DNA from: VRUE01 sp963728365
GTDB taxonomy: Bacteria > Actinomycetota > Thermoleophilia > Solirubrobacterales > 70-9
Reading direction: 5' to 3'
NCBI GenBank assembly: GCA_963728365.1
Contig: CAVSJI010000001.1
Coordinates: 1,488,001 to 1,552,000 of the forward strand
Length of the DNA: 64,000 nucleotides
Shown here one piece after another: positions 47,011 through 54,733 of this stretch (its first letter is position 1; each line of letters opens with the position of its first letter). The translations under genes were made by a program, and so were the position numbers. The notes under the pieces were generated by a model, which saw nothing but the letters and a program-made list of their open reading frames with translations, did not search any database and had not been told where the DNA came from.

Positions 47011-48459
47011 GTGCCGATGGCTCACGCCAAGGCCAAGGACAACGCCGTCGCCGCCGACGTGCTGGCTATTTTCGGGATCAGCGGCGACCTGGCAAAGAAG
47101 ATGACCTTCCGCGCCCTCTACCGCCTGGAGGCCGCTGGCAAGCTCAGCTGCCCGATCGTCGGCGTCGCGATCGACGAATGGACGAGCGAGCAGCTCGCCG
47201 AGCACGCGCGCAACTCGGTGCGCGACACGGTCAAAGACCCCGACGAGGAGATCCTCTCGCGGCTGGCGAAGCGGCTCACCTACATCCAGGGCGACTACGC
47301 CGAGGCCGCCACCTTCGAACGGGTGGCCGAGGCGATCGGCGACGCCTCCCGCCCGGTCTTCTACCTGGAGATCCCGCCCTCGCTCTTCGCCACCGTCGTC
47401 GCCGGCCTCGGCAAGGCCGGGCTCACCGAGAACGCCCACGTGGTGATCGAGAAGCCCTTCGGTCACGACCTCGAGTCAGCCCGGGCGCTGAACGCGGAGC
47501 TCTGCGAAGTGCTCGACGAGCGCCAGATCCTGCGCATCGACCATTACCTCGGCAAGGAGCCGGTGATGGACATCACCTACCTGCGCTTCGCCAACTCGGT
47601 GCTCGAGCCGGTCTGGAACAAGGAGCACGTCTCCCACGTGCAGCTGACGATCGCCGAGGACTTCGGCGTCGACGACCGCGGCCGCTTCTACGACGCGGTC
47701 GGGGCGATGCGCGACGTGATCCAGAACCACGCCCTGCAGGTGCTCGCCCTGGTCGGCATGGGGCCGCCGACCGGCAACCAGCCCGACTCGGTCCGGGACA
47801 AGAAGCTCGAATTCTTCAAGGCGGTGCGCACCGCCGACCCGAAGCGCTACGTGCGCGGCCAGTACGAGGGCTTCCTCGAAGTCCCCGACGTGGCGCCCGA
47901 CTCGACCACCGAGACCTTCGCCGCGGTCGAGCTGGAGGTCAACAACTGGCGCTGGAGCGGCGTCCCCTTCTTCATCCGCGCGGGTAAGTGCATGCCGGCC
48001 AAGTCGAGCGAGGTGAGCGTCGTCTTCAAGAAGCCGCCGCCGCTTGGCGTCGGCCCGGGCAGGCGGCCGGACTCCAACCAGATGACCGTGCGGATCGAGC
48101 CCGACCCCGGCGCCCGCCTCGGCCTCTTCGCCAAGCAGGCCGGGGTCGAGACCTTCGAGGCGGCAAACCTCGAGGTCCTCTTCGAGAAGGTCCCCGGCGA
48201 GGACCCCGAGCCCTACGAGCGGCTGCTCGGCGACGCGCTCGCCGGCCGCCACCAGCTCTTCACTCGCCAGGACACGGTCGAGGAGACCTGGCGCATCGTG
48301 CAGCCGCTGCTCGACGATCCCGGGCCCGTGCATCCATACGAGCGCGGCACCTGGGGACCGCCCGAGGCGGAGAAGCTGACCCGCGGCGTAACCCAGTGGC
48401 ACGAACCCTGGCTGCCCTGGTCCGACGACGCAATGCCTAGCGGCGTGCTAGGTTTTTAG
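47011..48459 (+). CDS. zwf: Glucose-6-phosphate 1-dehydrogenase
   Basis: First enzyme of the oxidative pentose-phosphate pathway, making NAD(P)H. The 482-residue product has the dinucleotide site IFGISGDLAKKMTFRALYRL, VIEKPFGHDLESA, the active-site RIDHYLGKEPVMD and WSGVPFFIRAGKCMP. The start is GTG 47011 or ATG 47017; neither has a clear Shine-Dalgarno, so translation may be leaderless. The divergent gap to gnd is only 40 bp, which must contain both promoters. Confidence 0.94.
   Translation: MPMAHAKAKDNAVAADVLAIFGISGDLAKKMTFRALYRLEAAGKLSCPIVGVAIDEWTSEQLAEHARNSVRDTVKDPDEEILSRLAKRLTYIQGDYAEAATFERVAEAIGDASRPVFYLEIPPSLFATVVAGLGKAGLTENAHVVIEKPFGHDLESARALNAELCEVLDERQILRIDHYLGKEPVMDITYLRFANSVLEPVWNKEHVSHVQLTIAEDFGVDDRGRFYDAVGAMRDVIQNHALQVLALVGMGPPTGNQPDSVRDKKLEFFKAVRTADPKRYVRGQYEGFLEVPDVAPDSTTETFAAVELEVNNWRWSGVPFFIRAGKCMPAKSSEVSVVFKKPPPLGVGPGRRPDSNQMTVRIEPDPGARLGLFAKQAGVETFEAANLEVLFEKVPGEDPEPYERLLGDALAGRHQLFTRQDTVEETWRIVQPLLDDPGPVHPYERGTWGPPEAEKLTRGVTQWHEPWLPWSDDAMPSGVLGF
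48436..48457 (+). terminator. Small intrinsic terminator overlapping the zwf end
   Basis: CCTAGC (48436-48441) and GCTAGG (48447-48452) form a 6-bp stem followed by TTTTT at 48453-48457. It lies within the last codons of zwf and would end that transcript before the iron locus. Confidence 0.55.
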
Positions 48460-48464
48460 CTTGC

Positions 48465-48480
48465 ATTAGGGCAACCTAAT
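48465..48480. promoter_or_regulatory. Palindromic operator upstream of efeU (iron-box-like)
   Basis: ATTAGG-GCAA-CCTAAT: 6-bp arms around 4 nt, 50 bp before the efeU start. On the reverse strand it reads TTAGGTTGCCCTAAT, which differs at a single base from the site at 49526-49540 upstream of the efeO-like gene. The half-sites resemble those of DtxR/IdeR boxes (TTAGG...CCTAA) but the spacer is shorter than in the 19-bp consensus. Confidence 0.75.
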
Positions 48481-48530
48481 TCGGCTTCCCAGGCTAGGGA
48501 GCCACCGAGACAGAGGAACCACCCGCAGGA

Positions 48531-49397
48531 ATGATCCCAACTCTTGTCATCGCACTGCGCGAGGGCGTCGAGGCCTCGCTGATCGTCGGCATCATCGCCG
48601 CCTTCCTGGTCAAGGAGGGACGCCGCGATGCGATGCGTCAGATGTGGGCCGGGGTGGGGATCGCGATCGCGCTCTGCATCGGAATCGCGGTGCTGTTGCG
48701 GGTCGTCGGCCAGGAGCTGCCCCAGCGCGAGCAGGAGGGGCTGGAGACGGTGATCGGCCTGATCGCAGTCAGCGCCGTCACCTACATGATCGTCTGGATG
48801 CGGCGCAACGCGCGCGGCATCAAGCGGGTGCTGGAAGGCAACGCGGCGAGCGCCCTGGCCAGCGGCTCGACCATGGCCCTGGTCGGAATGGCCTTCCTCG
48901 CCGTGCTGCGCGAGGGCTTCGAGACCTCGGTCTTCCTGCTTGCCGCCTTCAACGACGCCAGCGACACGACCGCCGCCGGGGCGGGCGCGGTGATCGGCCT
49001 TGTCGTCGCGGTGGCGATCGGGCTCGGCATCTACCGCGGCGGCGTTCACATCAACCTGACCCGCTTCTTCAAGGTGACCGGTCTGATCCTCGTCTTCGTG
49101 GCCGCCGGCCTGCTCTCGACCTCACTGCACACCGCCCATGAGGCGGGCTGGTTCAACGGCCTGCAGGGGCAGGCGCTGGACCTCACCTGGCTCGTGCAGC
49201 CGGGGACGGTGAGCGGCTCACTGCTGACCGGGATGCTGGGCCTGCAGCCCTCGCCGACCGTCGGCGAGGTCGCCATCTACCTGCTCTACGCGGTGCCGAT
49301 GGCGCTCTACGTGCTCTGGCCCGACCGGCTGCGCCTGCGTGGCGCGGCGCAGCGCTCGCGGCCGCGGAGCGCGGCGCCAGCCGAGAGCCCAGCCTAG
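48531..49397 (+). CDS. efeU: FTR1-family ferrous/ferric iron permease
   Basis: EfeU imports iron across the membrane after oxidation by partner proteins. The 288-residue product has seven predicted helices and both R-E-x-x-E iron motifs: ALREGVEAS near the N-terminus (about 9-13) and VLREGFETS in helix 4 (about 125). It stands behind a palindromic operator. Downstream partners EfeB and EfeO are present only as remnants or a truncated form, so how this permease gets its substrate is an open question. Confidence 0.92.
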   Translation: MIPTLVIALREGVEASLIVGIIAAFLVKEGRRDAMRQMWAGVGIAIALCIGIAVLLRVVGQELPQREQEGLETVIGLIAVSAVTYMIVWMRRNARGIKRVLEGNAASALASGSTMALVGMAFLAVLREGFETSVFLLAAFNDASDTTAAGAGAVIGLVVAVAIGLGIYRGGVHINLTRFFKVTGLILVFVAAGLLSTSLHTAHEAGWFNGLQGQALDLTWLVQPGTVSGSLLTGMLGLQPSPTVGEVAIYLLYAVPMALYVLWPDRLRLRGAAQRSRPRSAAPAESPA

Positions 49398-49421
49398 ACC
49401 GTAACTTCGTGCCCGGCGCCG

Positions 49422-49484
49422 CCCGATGACACCGGCGAGACCGTCGGGCTGCTGCCTTCGAGCCTGACGCTCACCTTCGGCATA
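49422..49484 (+). pseudogene. Remnant of an EfeB-type DyP peroxidase gene
   Basis: In the efeU-efeO gap one frame reads PDDTGETVGLLPSSLTLTFG. This closely resembles the N-terminal segment of EfeB/DyP peroxidases, which typically read D-[ST]-G-E-A-x-G-L-x-P-x-x-L-T-[IVL]-T-x-G-[FI]-G before the GLA-x-x-x-P part. Upstream and downstream in the same frame nothing of the family remains and a stop follows at about 49518. The intact gene would be about 1.2 kb, so nearly all of it is deleted. Confidence 0.6.
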
Positions 49485-49525
49485 ACGCGCACCGAGGGAA
49501 ATCCGACGTTGTTTGTCGGGTTTTG

Positions 49526-49540
49526 TTAGGGTGCCCTAAT
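49526..49540. promoter_or_regulatory. Palindromic operator upstream of the efeO-like gene
   Basis: TTAGGG-TG-CCCTAA with a trailing T, a perfect palindrome except for the central two bases, 35 bp before the start at 49575. It matches the site upstream of efeU at 14 of 15 positions. Two copies before two iron genes make it a believable binding site for an iron-responsive repressor. Confidence 0.78.
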
Positions 49541-49574
49541 TCTCGTCCCCGGAACTGAGCAAGGAGCCCCTGAA

Positions 49575-50000
49575 ATGACTCGATTCGTCCCTCGCGTCCC
49601 GCTTGCCGCCGCCGCCCTTGGCGCGGTCGCTCTGCTCGCCGCCGGCTGCGGCTCGTCCGGCGAAGACGTGCCCGCCGGCGCCGAGACGCTGGCCTTCGAA
49701 CTGACCGACGCCGGCTGCCTGCCCGCCTCGACCGAGGTCGCCGCCGGGCCGATCGTCTTCGAAGCGGAGAACACCGGGACCACGGCGGTGACCGAGATCG
49801 AGGTGATGGACGGCAGCAAGATCCTCGGCGAGAAGGAGAACCTCGCCGACGGACTCTCGGGAAGCTTCACCCTGACGCTCGACCCCGGCAAGTACACGAT
49901 CTACTGCCCCGGGGGCGAGACCGAGCGCGGCACGCTGACCGTGACCGGCAAGGGCAGCCGGCCCGCCTCAGCTGCGGAAAAGGAAACCGTCGCCAAGTAG
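49575..50000 (+). CDS. efeO: EfeO-like cupredoxin lipoprotein, lacking the M75 domain
   Basis: EfeO is a periplasmic or surface iron-binding protein that hands iron to EfeU; it normally has an N-terminal cupredoxin and a C-terminal M75 peptidase-like domain with H-x-x-E. This 141-residue protein has a lipoprotein signal (LLAAGCGSS, lipid on the Cys), then a cupredoxin-type domain (CLPASTEVAAGPIVFEAENT, GKYTIYCPGG), then a short polar tail and stop. The M75 domain is missing; a scrap of it survives at 50012-50127. The protein is therefore probably the product of an internal deletion. A good AGGAG lies before ATG 49575. Confidence 0.8.
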   Translation: MTRFVPRVPLAAAALGAVALLAAGCGSSGEDVPAGAETLAFELTDAGCLPASTEVAAGPIVFEAENTGTTAVTEIEVMDGSKILGEKENLADGLSGSFTLTLDPGKYTIYCPGGETERGTLTVTGKGSRPASAAEKETVAK

Positions 50001-50011
50001 CGCCGCTACGC

Positions 50012-50127
50012 GGCGTCGGCTTCGTCCCCTACACCAAGCTCAGCCAGGCAGACATTCGCAAGCTGGCACAGGAAATCGACGCTCTTGCCGAGGAGTTGTC
50101 ACAGGTGCCGCCCAGATCGTCGGCTGA
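50012..50127 (+). pseudogene. Remnant of the EfeO M75 domain C-terminus
   Basis: Just after the cupredoxin gene, in another frame, the sequence reads GFVPYTKLSQADIRKLAQEI then DALAEELSQV, like the last helix of EfeO M75 domains (x-P-Y-x-K-L-[ST]-x-A-D-x-x-x-L). After a one-base shift the expected ending AQIVG and a TGA follow at 50113-50127. It supports loss of roughly 700 bp from an ancestral full-length efeO, plus a frameshift. Confidence 0.65.
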
Positions 50128-50147
50128 GACCCATAGCCTGGGCGGCG

Positions 50148-51695
50148 ATGAGCGTCGCGACGGGCAACGAGGCGGACACGCTGCTCGCGCGGCTCGGGTT
50201 CTCCAGCTGGAGGCCCGGGCAGCGCGAGGCGGTCGAGGCGGCGCTCGACGGGCGCGACTCGCTGATCGTGATGCCGACCGGCGGCGGCAAGAGCCTCTGC
50301 TACCAGCTGCCGGGGCTGGCGACCGAGGACCTGACGATCGTCGTCTCGCCGCTGATCGCGCTGATGCAGGACCAGTGGCAGCGGCTGACCGGCTCCGGGC
50401 ACCCGGTGGCGATGATCTCCTCGGGGATGAGCCCCGAGGCGGCGCGCGCGGCGCTGGCCGAGGTCCGCGACGGCACGGCGCGGATCGTCTACTGCTCGCC
50501 GGAGCGCTTCGCCTCGTCGGTCTTCGTCGAGGCGCTCGCCCAGCGGCGGGTCGACCTGCTTGCCGTCGACGAGGCGCACTGCGTCTCCGAATGGGGCCAC
50601 GACTTCCGCCCCGACTACCTGCGCCTGCCGGAGATCGCCGAGCGGCTCGGACGGCCGACGGTGATGGCCTGCACGGCGACCGCGACCAAGGCCGTGGCGG
50701 CCGAGATCGCCCGCCGCTTCGGCCTGCGCGACCCCTTGCAGGTGCGCTCCGGCTTCGACCGGCCCAACATCTCCTTCGACGTGGTGCGGCTCGAGGGCAA
50801 AGGCTCCAAGGCGCGCCGCCTGGCGCTGCTCGAAGCCGGCCTCGCCGACCCCGGGAACCGCCCGGCGATCGTTTACGCCGGCACCCGGCGCGACACCGAG
50901 GAGCTCGCCGACGTGCTGCGCGAGCGCGGCCTGCGGGCGCTCGCCTACCACGCCGGCATCGCCCCCGAGAGTCGCGAGCGCACCCAGCGCCGCTTCATGG
51001 AGGGCGACGCCGAGGTGATCGTCGCCACCAACGCTTTCGGCATGGGCGTCGACAAGGCCGACGTGCGCTCGGTCTGGCACGTGGCGATCCCGACCAGCCT
51101 CGAGGCCTACTACCAGGAGGCGGGCAGGGGCGGGCGCGACGGGCTGCCGGCGAAGGCGGTGCTGCTGGCGATGAAGGCCGACCTCGGCCGCCTGGTGCGC
51201 TTCAACGAACAGCGCAACGGGGACCCTGAGCTGGCGATCGCCCGCGAGCGCGGCTGGCGCGATTACCGCACGATCAAGGAGTTCGTCTACGGCGAGCGCT
51301 GCCGGCGGCGCAGCGTGCTCGACCACTTCGGCGACCGCGAGGCCGGGGCGCCGCTGGGCCGCTGCTGTGACGTCTGCGACGCCGAGGGCTGGCTGCCCGA
51401 CCCGGAGACGATCGTCGTGCGGCGGCCGTCCCGAGCGAAGGCCCCCGCGGCGCCGCCGCCGGAGCTCGGCGAGGGCGACGAGCAGCTCTTCGAGGAGCTC
51501 AAGGATTGGCGGCTGCGGGCCGCCGAGGGCAAGCCGGCCTTCACCGTCGCCCACAACTCGACCCTGACCGCGATCGCCGCCGCCCGCCCCGCCGACGAGG
51601 CGAGCCTCGGCGCAATCCGCGGCGTCGGCCCCAGCTTCATCGCCAAGTACGCGCCCGAGGTGCTGCGCATCGTCGCGACCGCGCCGGTCCGATAG
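50148..51695 (+). CDS. recQ: ATP-dependent DNA helicase RecQ
   Basis: A 3'-5' superfamily-2 helicase for recombination and repair. The 515-residue protein has FSSWRPGQREAVEAALDG, Walker A MPTGGGKSLCYQ, DEAHC in LLAVDEAHCVSEWGHDFRP, and motif VI YYQEAGRGGRDG. The zinc-binding RQC cysteines are present (ERCRRRSVLDHFGD, GRCCDVCD). A C-terminal HRDC domain (LFEELKDWRLRAAEGKPAF to IAKYAPEVLRIV) is complete. ATG 50148 was preferred to an upstream in-frame start because homologues begin near this point. It starts 21 nt after the efeO remnant. Confidence 0.92.
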   Translation: MSVATGNEADTLLARLGFSSWRPGQREAVEAALDGRDSLIVMPTGGGKSLCYQLPGLATEDLTIVVSPLIALMQDQWQRLTGSGHPVAMISSGMSPEAARAALAEVRDGTARIVYCSPERFASSVFVEALAQRRVDLLAVDEAHCVSEWGHDFRPDYLRLPEIAERLGRPTVMACTATATKAVAAEIARRFGLRDPLQVRSGFDRPNISFDVVRLEGKGSKARRLALLEAGLADPGNRPAIVYAGTRRDTEELADVLRERGLRALAYHAGIAPESRERTQRRFMEGDAEVIVATNAFGMGVDKADVRSVWHVAIPTSLEAYYQEAGRGGRDGLPAKAVLLAMKADLGRLVRFNEQRNGDPELAIARERGWRDYRTIKEFVYGERCRRRSVLDHFGDREAGAPLGRCCDVCDAEGWLPDPETIVVRRPSRAKAPAAPPPELGEGDEQLFEELKDWRLRAAEGKPAFTVAHNSTLTAIAAARPADEASLGAIRGVGPSFIAKYAPEVLRIVATAPVR

Positions 51696-51725
51696 CCCGC
51701 TCGGCGTGTTTTAGGTGCGACACTT

Positions 51726-51801
51726 CTTCCTGCCGGAGGGCCGGTGTCACCACGCCTCCGGTATCCGGTCCCCCGGCGGGAAGGGAGTTGCTCCTCGCCG
51801 G
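51726..51801 (+). promoter_or_regulatory. Foldable leader with mutually exclusive stems before the glycosidase-like gene
   Basis: Three stems can form. P1 pairs 51726-51736 with 51773-51783 (11 bp, one G:T). P2 pairs CCGGAGG (51733-51739) with CCTCCGG (51755-51761). P3 pairs CCGGCG (51773-51778) with CGCCGG (51796-51801), with GGAG/CTCC inside. P1 excludes both P2 and P3, while P2 and P3 can coexist. Such a layout is typical of attenuators or riboswitches, but I recognise no known class here. Confidence 0.4.
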
Positions 51802-51818
51802 TCGAATCAGCCTCGGAC

Positions 51819-52898
51819 ATGCGCGTGCTGCGAAGACGACTTGCACTGGCTGCCCTCGTGGGCGCCGCCCTGCTGCTCAGCGGCGTGGCGAAGGCCAACG
51901 CCGGGGCGCTGCTGCCGCCGGGCAAGCGCGTCTTCTTCGGCGTCAGCGACACCGGCAACCCGGCCGACTTCGGCCACTTCAGCGCCGCCCTGCACAAGCA
52001 CCCGGCGCTGATCGAGAGCTTCCGCACCTGGGGATCGGACTTCCCCGACTCGATCGAACGCTGGCAGTCGGCGCGGGCGCGACCGGTCCTGCACGTCACC
52101 ACCGCCGACTCCGGCGACGGCCATGAGCTGATCGCCCCCCGGGCGATCGCCCGGGGCAAGGGCGACGAATACCTGATCCGCCTCAACAAGCTGTTCTGGG
52201 CGAAGGGGATGCCGGCCTACGTGCGACCGCTCGGTGAGCCGAACCGCTGCCTCAACGTCTACGCCTCCTATGACTGCTCCGGCGCGCGCCGCGACGCCGC
52301 CCACAAGCCACGCTGGTACCGCCTGGCGATGCGCCGCATCTACGTGATCCTGCACGGCGGCGGCAGCCACGCGGCGATCGACGAACGCCTGGCCAAGGCC
52401 GGCCTGCGGGCGCTGCAGGGCCACCCGGGCGGCCTGCCCAAGGCGCCGGTCGCGGTGCTCTGGAGCACCCTGCCGGCCGGCTCGCCGACGACGCCCGCCA
52501 ACCGGCCGCGCCACTTCTATCCCGGCGAGGAATACGTCGACTGGATCGGCACCGACTTCTACTCCGACAACCAGGACTGGAAGGCGCTCACCGGGCTCTA
52601 CCGGCGCTTCGCGCCGAAGCCCTTCGCGCTGCCCGAGTTCGGCGTCTCGGCCGGCGACGACCCGACCTACATGCGCCGCCTGATGGTCTGGGTGCGGCGC
52701 CACCCGCGCTGCCGGATGCTCGTCTATTACCAGGACTTCGGGGCGACCAGCTCCTACCGGATCCAGAACTACCCGGCCAGCCTCGGCGTGCTCAGCAACT
52801 TCCTCCACCACACGGTCTTCCCCCCCTACGCCCCACACCCCCCACTGACCCCACCGCCCCCACCAGCGCCCCCCGGCGGCGTAGCCCCGCGCAACTGA
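51819..52898 (+). CDS. Secreted glycosidase-like protein (GH26-type TIM barrel)
   Basis: A 359-residue exported protein with signal peptide (RRRLALAALVGAALLLSGVA). The segments YVRPLGEPNRC and FALPEFGVSAGDD place two glutamates in the positions of the acid/base and nucleophile of GH26/GH5-like enzymes, and YPGEEYVDWIGTDFYSDN is the usual barrel strand between them. Substrate unknown; mannans or related polysaccharides are typical. The C-terminus ends in a Pro-rich tail (PPLTPPPPPAPPGG). The 3' end converges on the PQQ-propeller gene at a 20-bp inverted repeat. Confidence 0.75.
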   Translation: MRVLRRRLALAALVGAALLLSGVAKANAGALLPPGKRVFFGVSDTGNPADFGHFSAALHKHPALIESFRTWGSDFPDSIERWQSARARPVLHVTTADSGDGHELIAPRAIARGKGDEYLIRLNKLFWAKGMPAYVRPLGEPNRCLNVYASYDCSGARRDAAHKPRWYRLAMRRIYVILHGGGSHAAIDERLAKAGLRALQGHPGGLPKAPVAVLWSTLPAGSPTTPANRPRHFYPGEEYVDWIGTDFYSDNQDWKALTGLYRRFAPKPFALPEFGVSAGDDPTYMRRLMVWVRRHPRCRMLVYYQDFGATSSYRIQNYPASLGVLSNFLHHTVFPPYAPHPPLTPPPPPAPPGGVAPRN

Positions 52899-52899
52899 C

Positions 52900-52952
52900 G
52901 CGAACTGCATCAACTTCTCTACCCGCGAGAAGGAGAAGTTGATGCAGTTCGC
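52900..52952. repeat. 20-bp perfect inverted repeat between convergent genes
   Basis: Arms 52900-52919 and 52933-52952 pair perfectly around 13 nt. The right arm lies in the last codons of the PQQ-propeller gene (its stop is at 52919), the left arm in the gap after the glycosidase-like gene. The position between convergent genes suits a bidirectional terminator, though without T-runs. Confidence 0.8.
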
Positions 52953-54286
52953 TTGCGGCGCTTCGGGGCGACGATCGCGGGGGCCACGGCGCGGCGGAGC
53001 TTGTAGGGCTGCAGGGCGGTGATGCTCGAGTAGCCGGTGAGGTAGAGGCGGCGGCCGTCGGAGATCACCGGCGAGTAGGTGCCGCGCCGGTAGTGGAAGA
53101 CGCGGCGGCCGCTGCGCATCATGAAGCCGTTGGTCGAGTTGTAGGTGAACTCGGCGACGTAGACGATGTCGCCGACCGCGGAGAGAGAGCCGACCACCTG
53201 GCCGCCCGCCGAGCGGCTCCAGCGCACCTGGCCGTCCTTCGCGCCGAGCGCGTAGACGTTGCCGTCGAAGGAGCCGATGAAGACGGTCGGCGGGCTGTGG
53301 CGGGTGTTGGCGACGGTCGGGCCCGAGTAGGCGTACCCACCGGTCGAGTAGCTCCAAGCCAGGGTCCCGTCCTTGATGTCGTAGCTGTAGACGCGGTCGT
53401 CGTTGTTGCCGGCGTAGACCCGCCCGTAGGCGACCGCGGGGGTCGAGTAGAACTGGCCCGAGGTGCCGAAGCCCTGGCCCAGCGAGCCGCTCTGCCAGAC
53501 GAGCTTGCCGGTCTTCGCGTCGACGGCGTTCATGTAGCCGCCGTAGTCGCCGACGTAGAGCCGGCCGCCGTGGTAGGCGGGCGCCGCCTTGATCGGGCCG
53601 CCGAGGCTGGTCGCCCAGCGCACCCCTCCGCGGCCGGTGCTGAGCGCGTAGAGCTTGCCGTCTTCGCAGCCGAAGTAGACCGTGCGGCCGACGACGACCG
53701 GTGAGGACTCGGCGCGCCCCGGCAGCGAGCGCTTCCAGATGATCCTGCCGGTCTTCGCGTCGAGCTTGACGATGTGGCCGGGGACCAGGTTGACGATGTA
53801 GAGCCGGTGGCGCGAGTAGGCCGGCGAGGAGGCGTTGAGGCGGCCGATGCTGCGTTCCCAGAGCACCTTCCCGGTGCGGGCGTCGAGCGCGAAGGCGGTG
53901 CCGTTGTTGTTGACCGCGTAGAGCTTGCCGCCGACGTAGACCGGCGGGAACTCGAGCAGCGGGCGCTCCTTGAAGCGCCAGAGCTTGCGGAAGGGCGGCT
54001 TGACCCCCTTTGCCGGCAGGTAGCGGGTGCGCGCCGCGTTGAGGCCGAACATCGGCCAGTTGACGGTCTTCGCTTCGGGTTTCGGCGCCTTCTGCGGCAC
54101 GAAGACCGCGTTCGGGTTGTGCACGTCGGCCGGCCGCTTGAGCAGCTGGTAGGCGAGCAGCCCGGCCCCGGTGACGAGAACCACTCCGGCGACGATCAGC
54201 GAGATCGCGATGTGCCGCCGGTCGTGCCAGAAGTACTCCGCCTCCGCCCAGATGCCGGCGAGGAGGGTCTTCGCGGTGCTCCTCAA
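52919..54286 (-). CDS. Membrane-anchored PQQ-type beta-propeller protein (BamB-like)
   Basis: A 455-residue protein with one N-terminal membrane helix (HIAISLIVAGVVLVTGAGLL) and an outside eight-bladed propeller. Blade motifs such as ALDARTGKVLWERSIG, KLDAKTGRIIWKRSLPG and AVDAKTGKLVWQSGSLG carry the A-x-D-x-x-T-G-x-x-x-W signature of PQQ/BamB repeats. No PQQ-dependent dehydrogenase residues are evident, so a scaffolding or binding role is more likely. It starts with TTG 54286, which overlaps the TGA of the SRPBCC gene (TTGA), supporting this rare start and coupling. Confidence 0.85.
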   Translation of the reverse strand: MRSTAKTLLAGIWAEAEYFWHDRRHIAISLIVAGVVLVTGAGLLAYQLLKRPADVHNPNAVFVPQKAPKPEAKTVNWPMFGLNAARTRYLPAKGVKPPFRKLWRFKERPLLEFPPVYVGGKLYAVNNNGTAFALDARTGKVLWERSIGRLNASSPAYSRHRLYIVNLVPGHIVKLDAKTGRIIWKRSLPGRAESSPVVVGRTVYFGCEDGKLYALSTGRGGVRWATSLGGPIKAAPAYHGGRLYVGDYGGYMNAVDAKTGKLVWQSGSLGQGFGTSGQFYSTPAVAYGRVYAGNNDDRVYSYDIKDGTLAWSYSTGGYAYSGPTVANTRHSPPTVFIGSFDGNVYALGAKDGQVRWSRSAGGQVVGSLSAVGDIVYVAEFTYNSTNGFMMRSGRRVFHYRRGTYSPVISDGRRLYLTGYSSITALQPYKLRRAVAPAIVAPKRRKRTASTSPSRG

Positions 54287-54723
54287 CCCCCGGCGGCGCG
54301 TCGCTCGGCCTCCTTGGCCACCCCGTCGACCAGCCCCTTGATCGCCTGCTTCATCCCGGCGACGACGGCGAACCCGGCGAGCGGGATCGTCGCGTGGGTG
54401 CGCACCGCGTAGACCATCGCGGTCCGGCCGCCCTGCTCGGAGAGCTCGACCGTGCCGACGTGGTCGCGGACCGGCAGGCCGGAGAGGACCGTGTAGGAGA
54501 AGCGGCTCGGCCGCTCGAAAGCGATCACTTCCTCGCGCATCGGCGGACCGACGGCGGTCAGCTTGCGGATCGCCCCGATCCCGTTCGGGTCGGGACTCCC
54601 CTCGCGCTCGAGCTCGGAGCGGCGCAGGGGGGTCAGCTTCGCGTAGCCGGCGTGATCGGTGAGCACGTCGAAGACGACGTCGGCCGGCGCGGCGATCTCT
54701 CGGGTCAGGGTGAAGCTGGCCAC
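54283..54723 (-). CDS. SRPBCC-family protein
   Basis: A 146-residue START/Bet v1-like protein: it begins ASFTLTREIAAPADVVFDVL and continues DHAGYAKLTPLRRSELEREG, the usual polyketide cyclase/dehydrase-type fold (SRPBCC). These bind hydrophobic ligands; the ligand is unknown. GTG 54723 is the start; a longer frame upstream overlaps the metallo-hydrolase gene and is not credible. Coupled by four bases to the PQQ-propeller gene. Confidence 0.82.
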   Translation of the reverse strand: MASFTLTREIAAPADVVFDVLTDHAGYAKLTPLRRSELEREGSPDPNGIGAIRKLTAVGPPMREEVIAFERPSRFSYTVLSGLPVRDHVGTVELSEQGGRTAMVYAVRTHATIPLAGFAVVAGMKQAIKGLVDGVAKEAERRAAGG

Positions 54724-54733
54724 GCCCGCAAGG

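Noticed and set aside
49398..49574. Ordinary empty promoter region between efeU and efeO
   Set aside because: One frame keeps a clear EfeB/DyP-like segment, so part of it is better read as a gene remnant.
51719..51818. Known riboswitch (TPP, cobalamin, c-di-GMP, c-di-AMP) before the glycosidase-like gene
   Set aside because: I could not match any conserved core of these classes; only alternative stems are reported.
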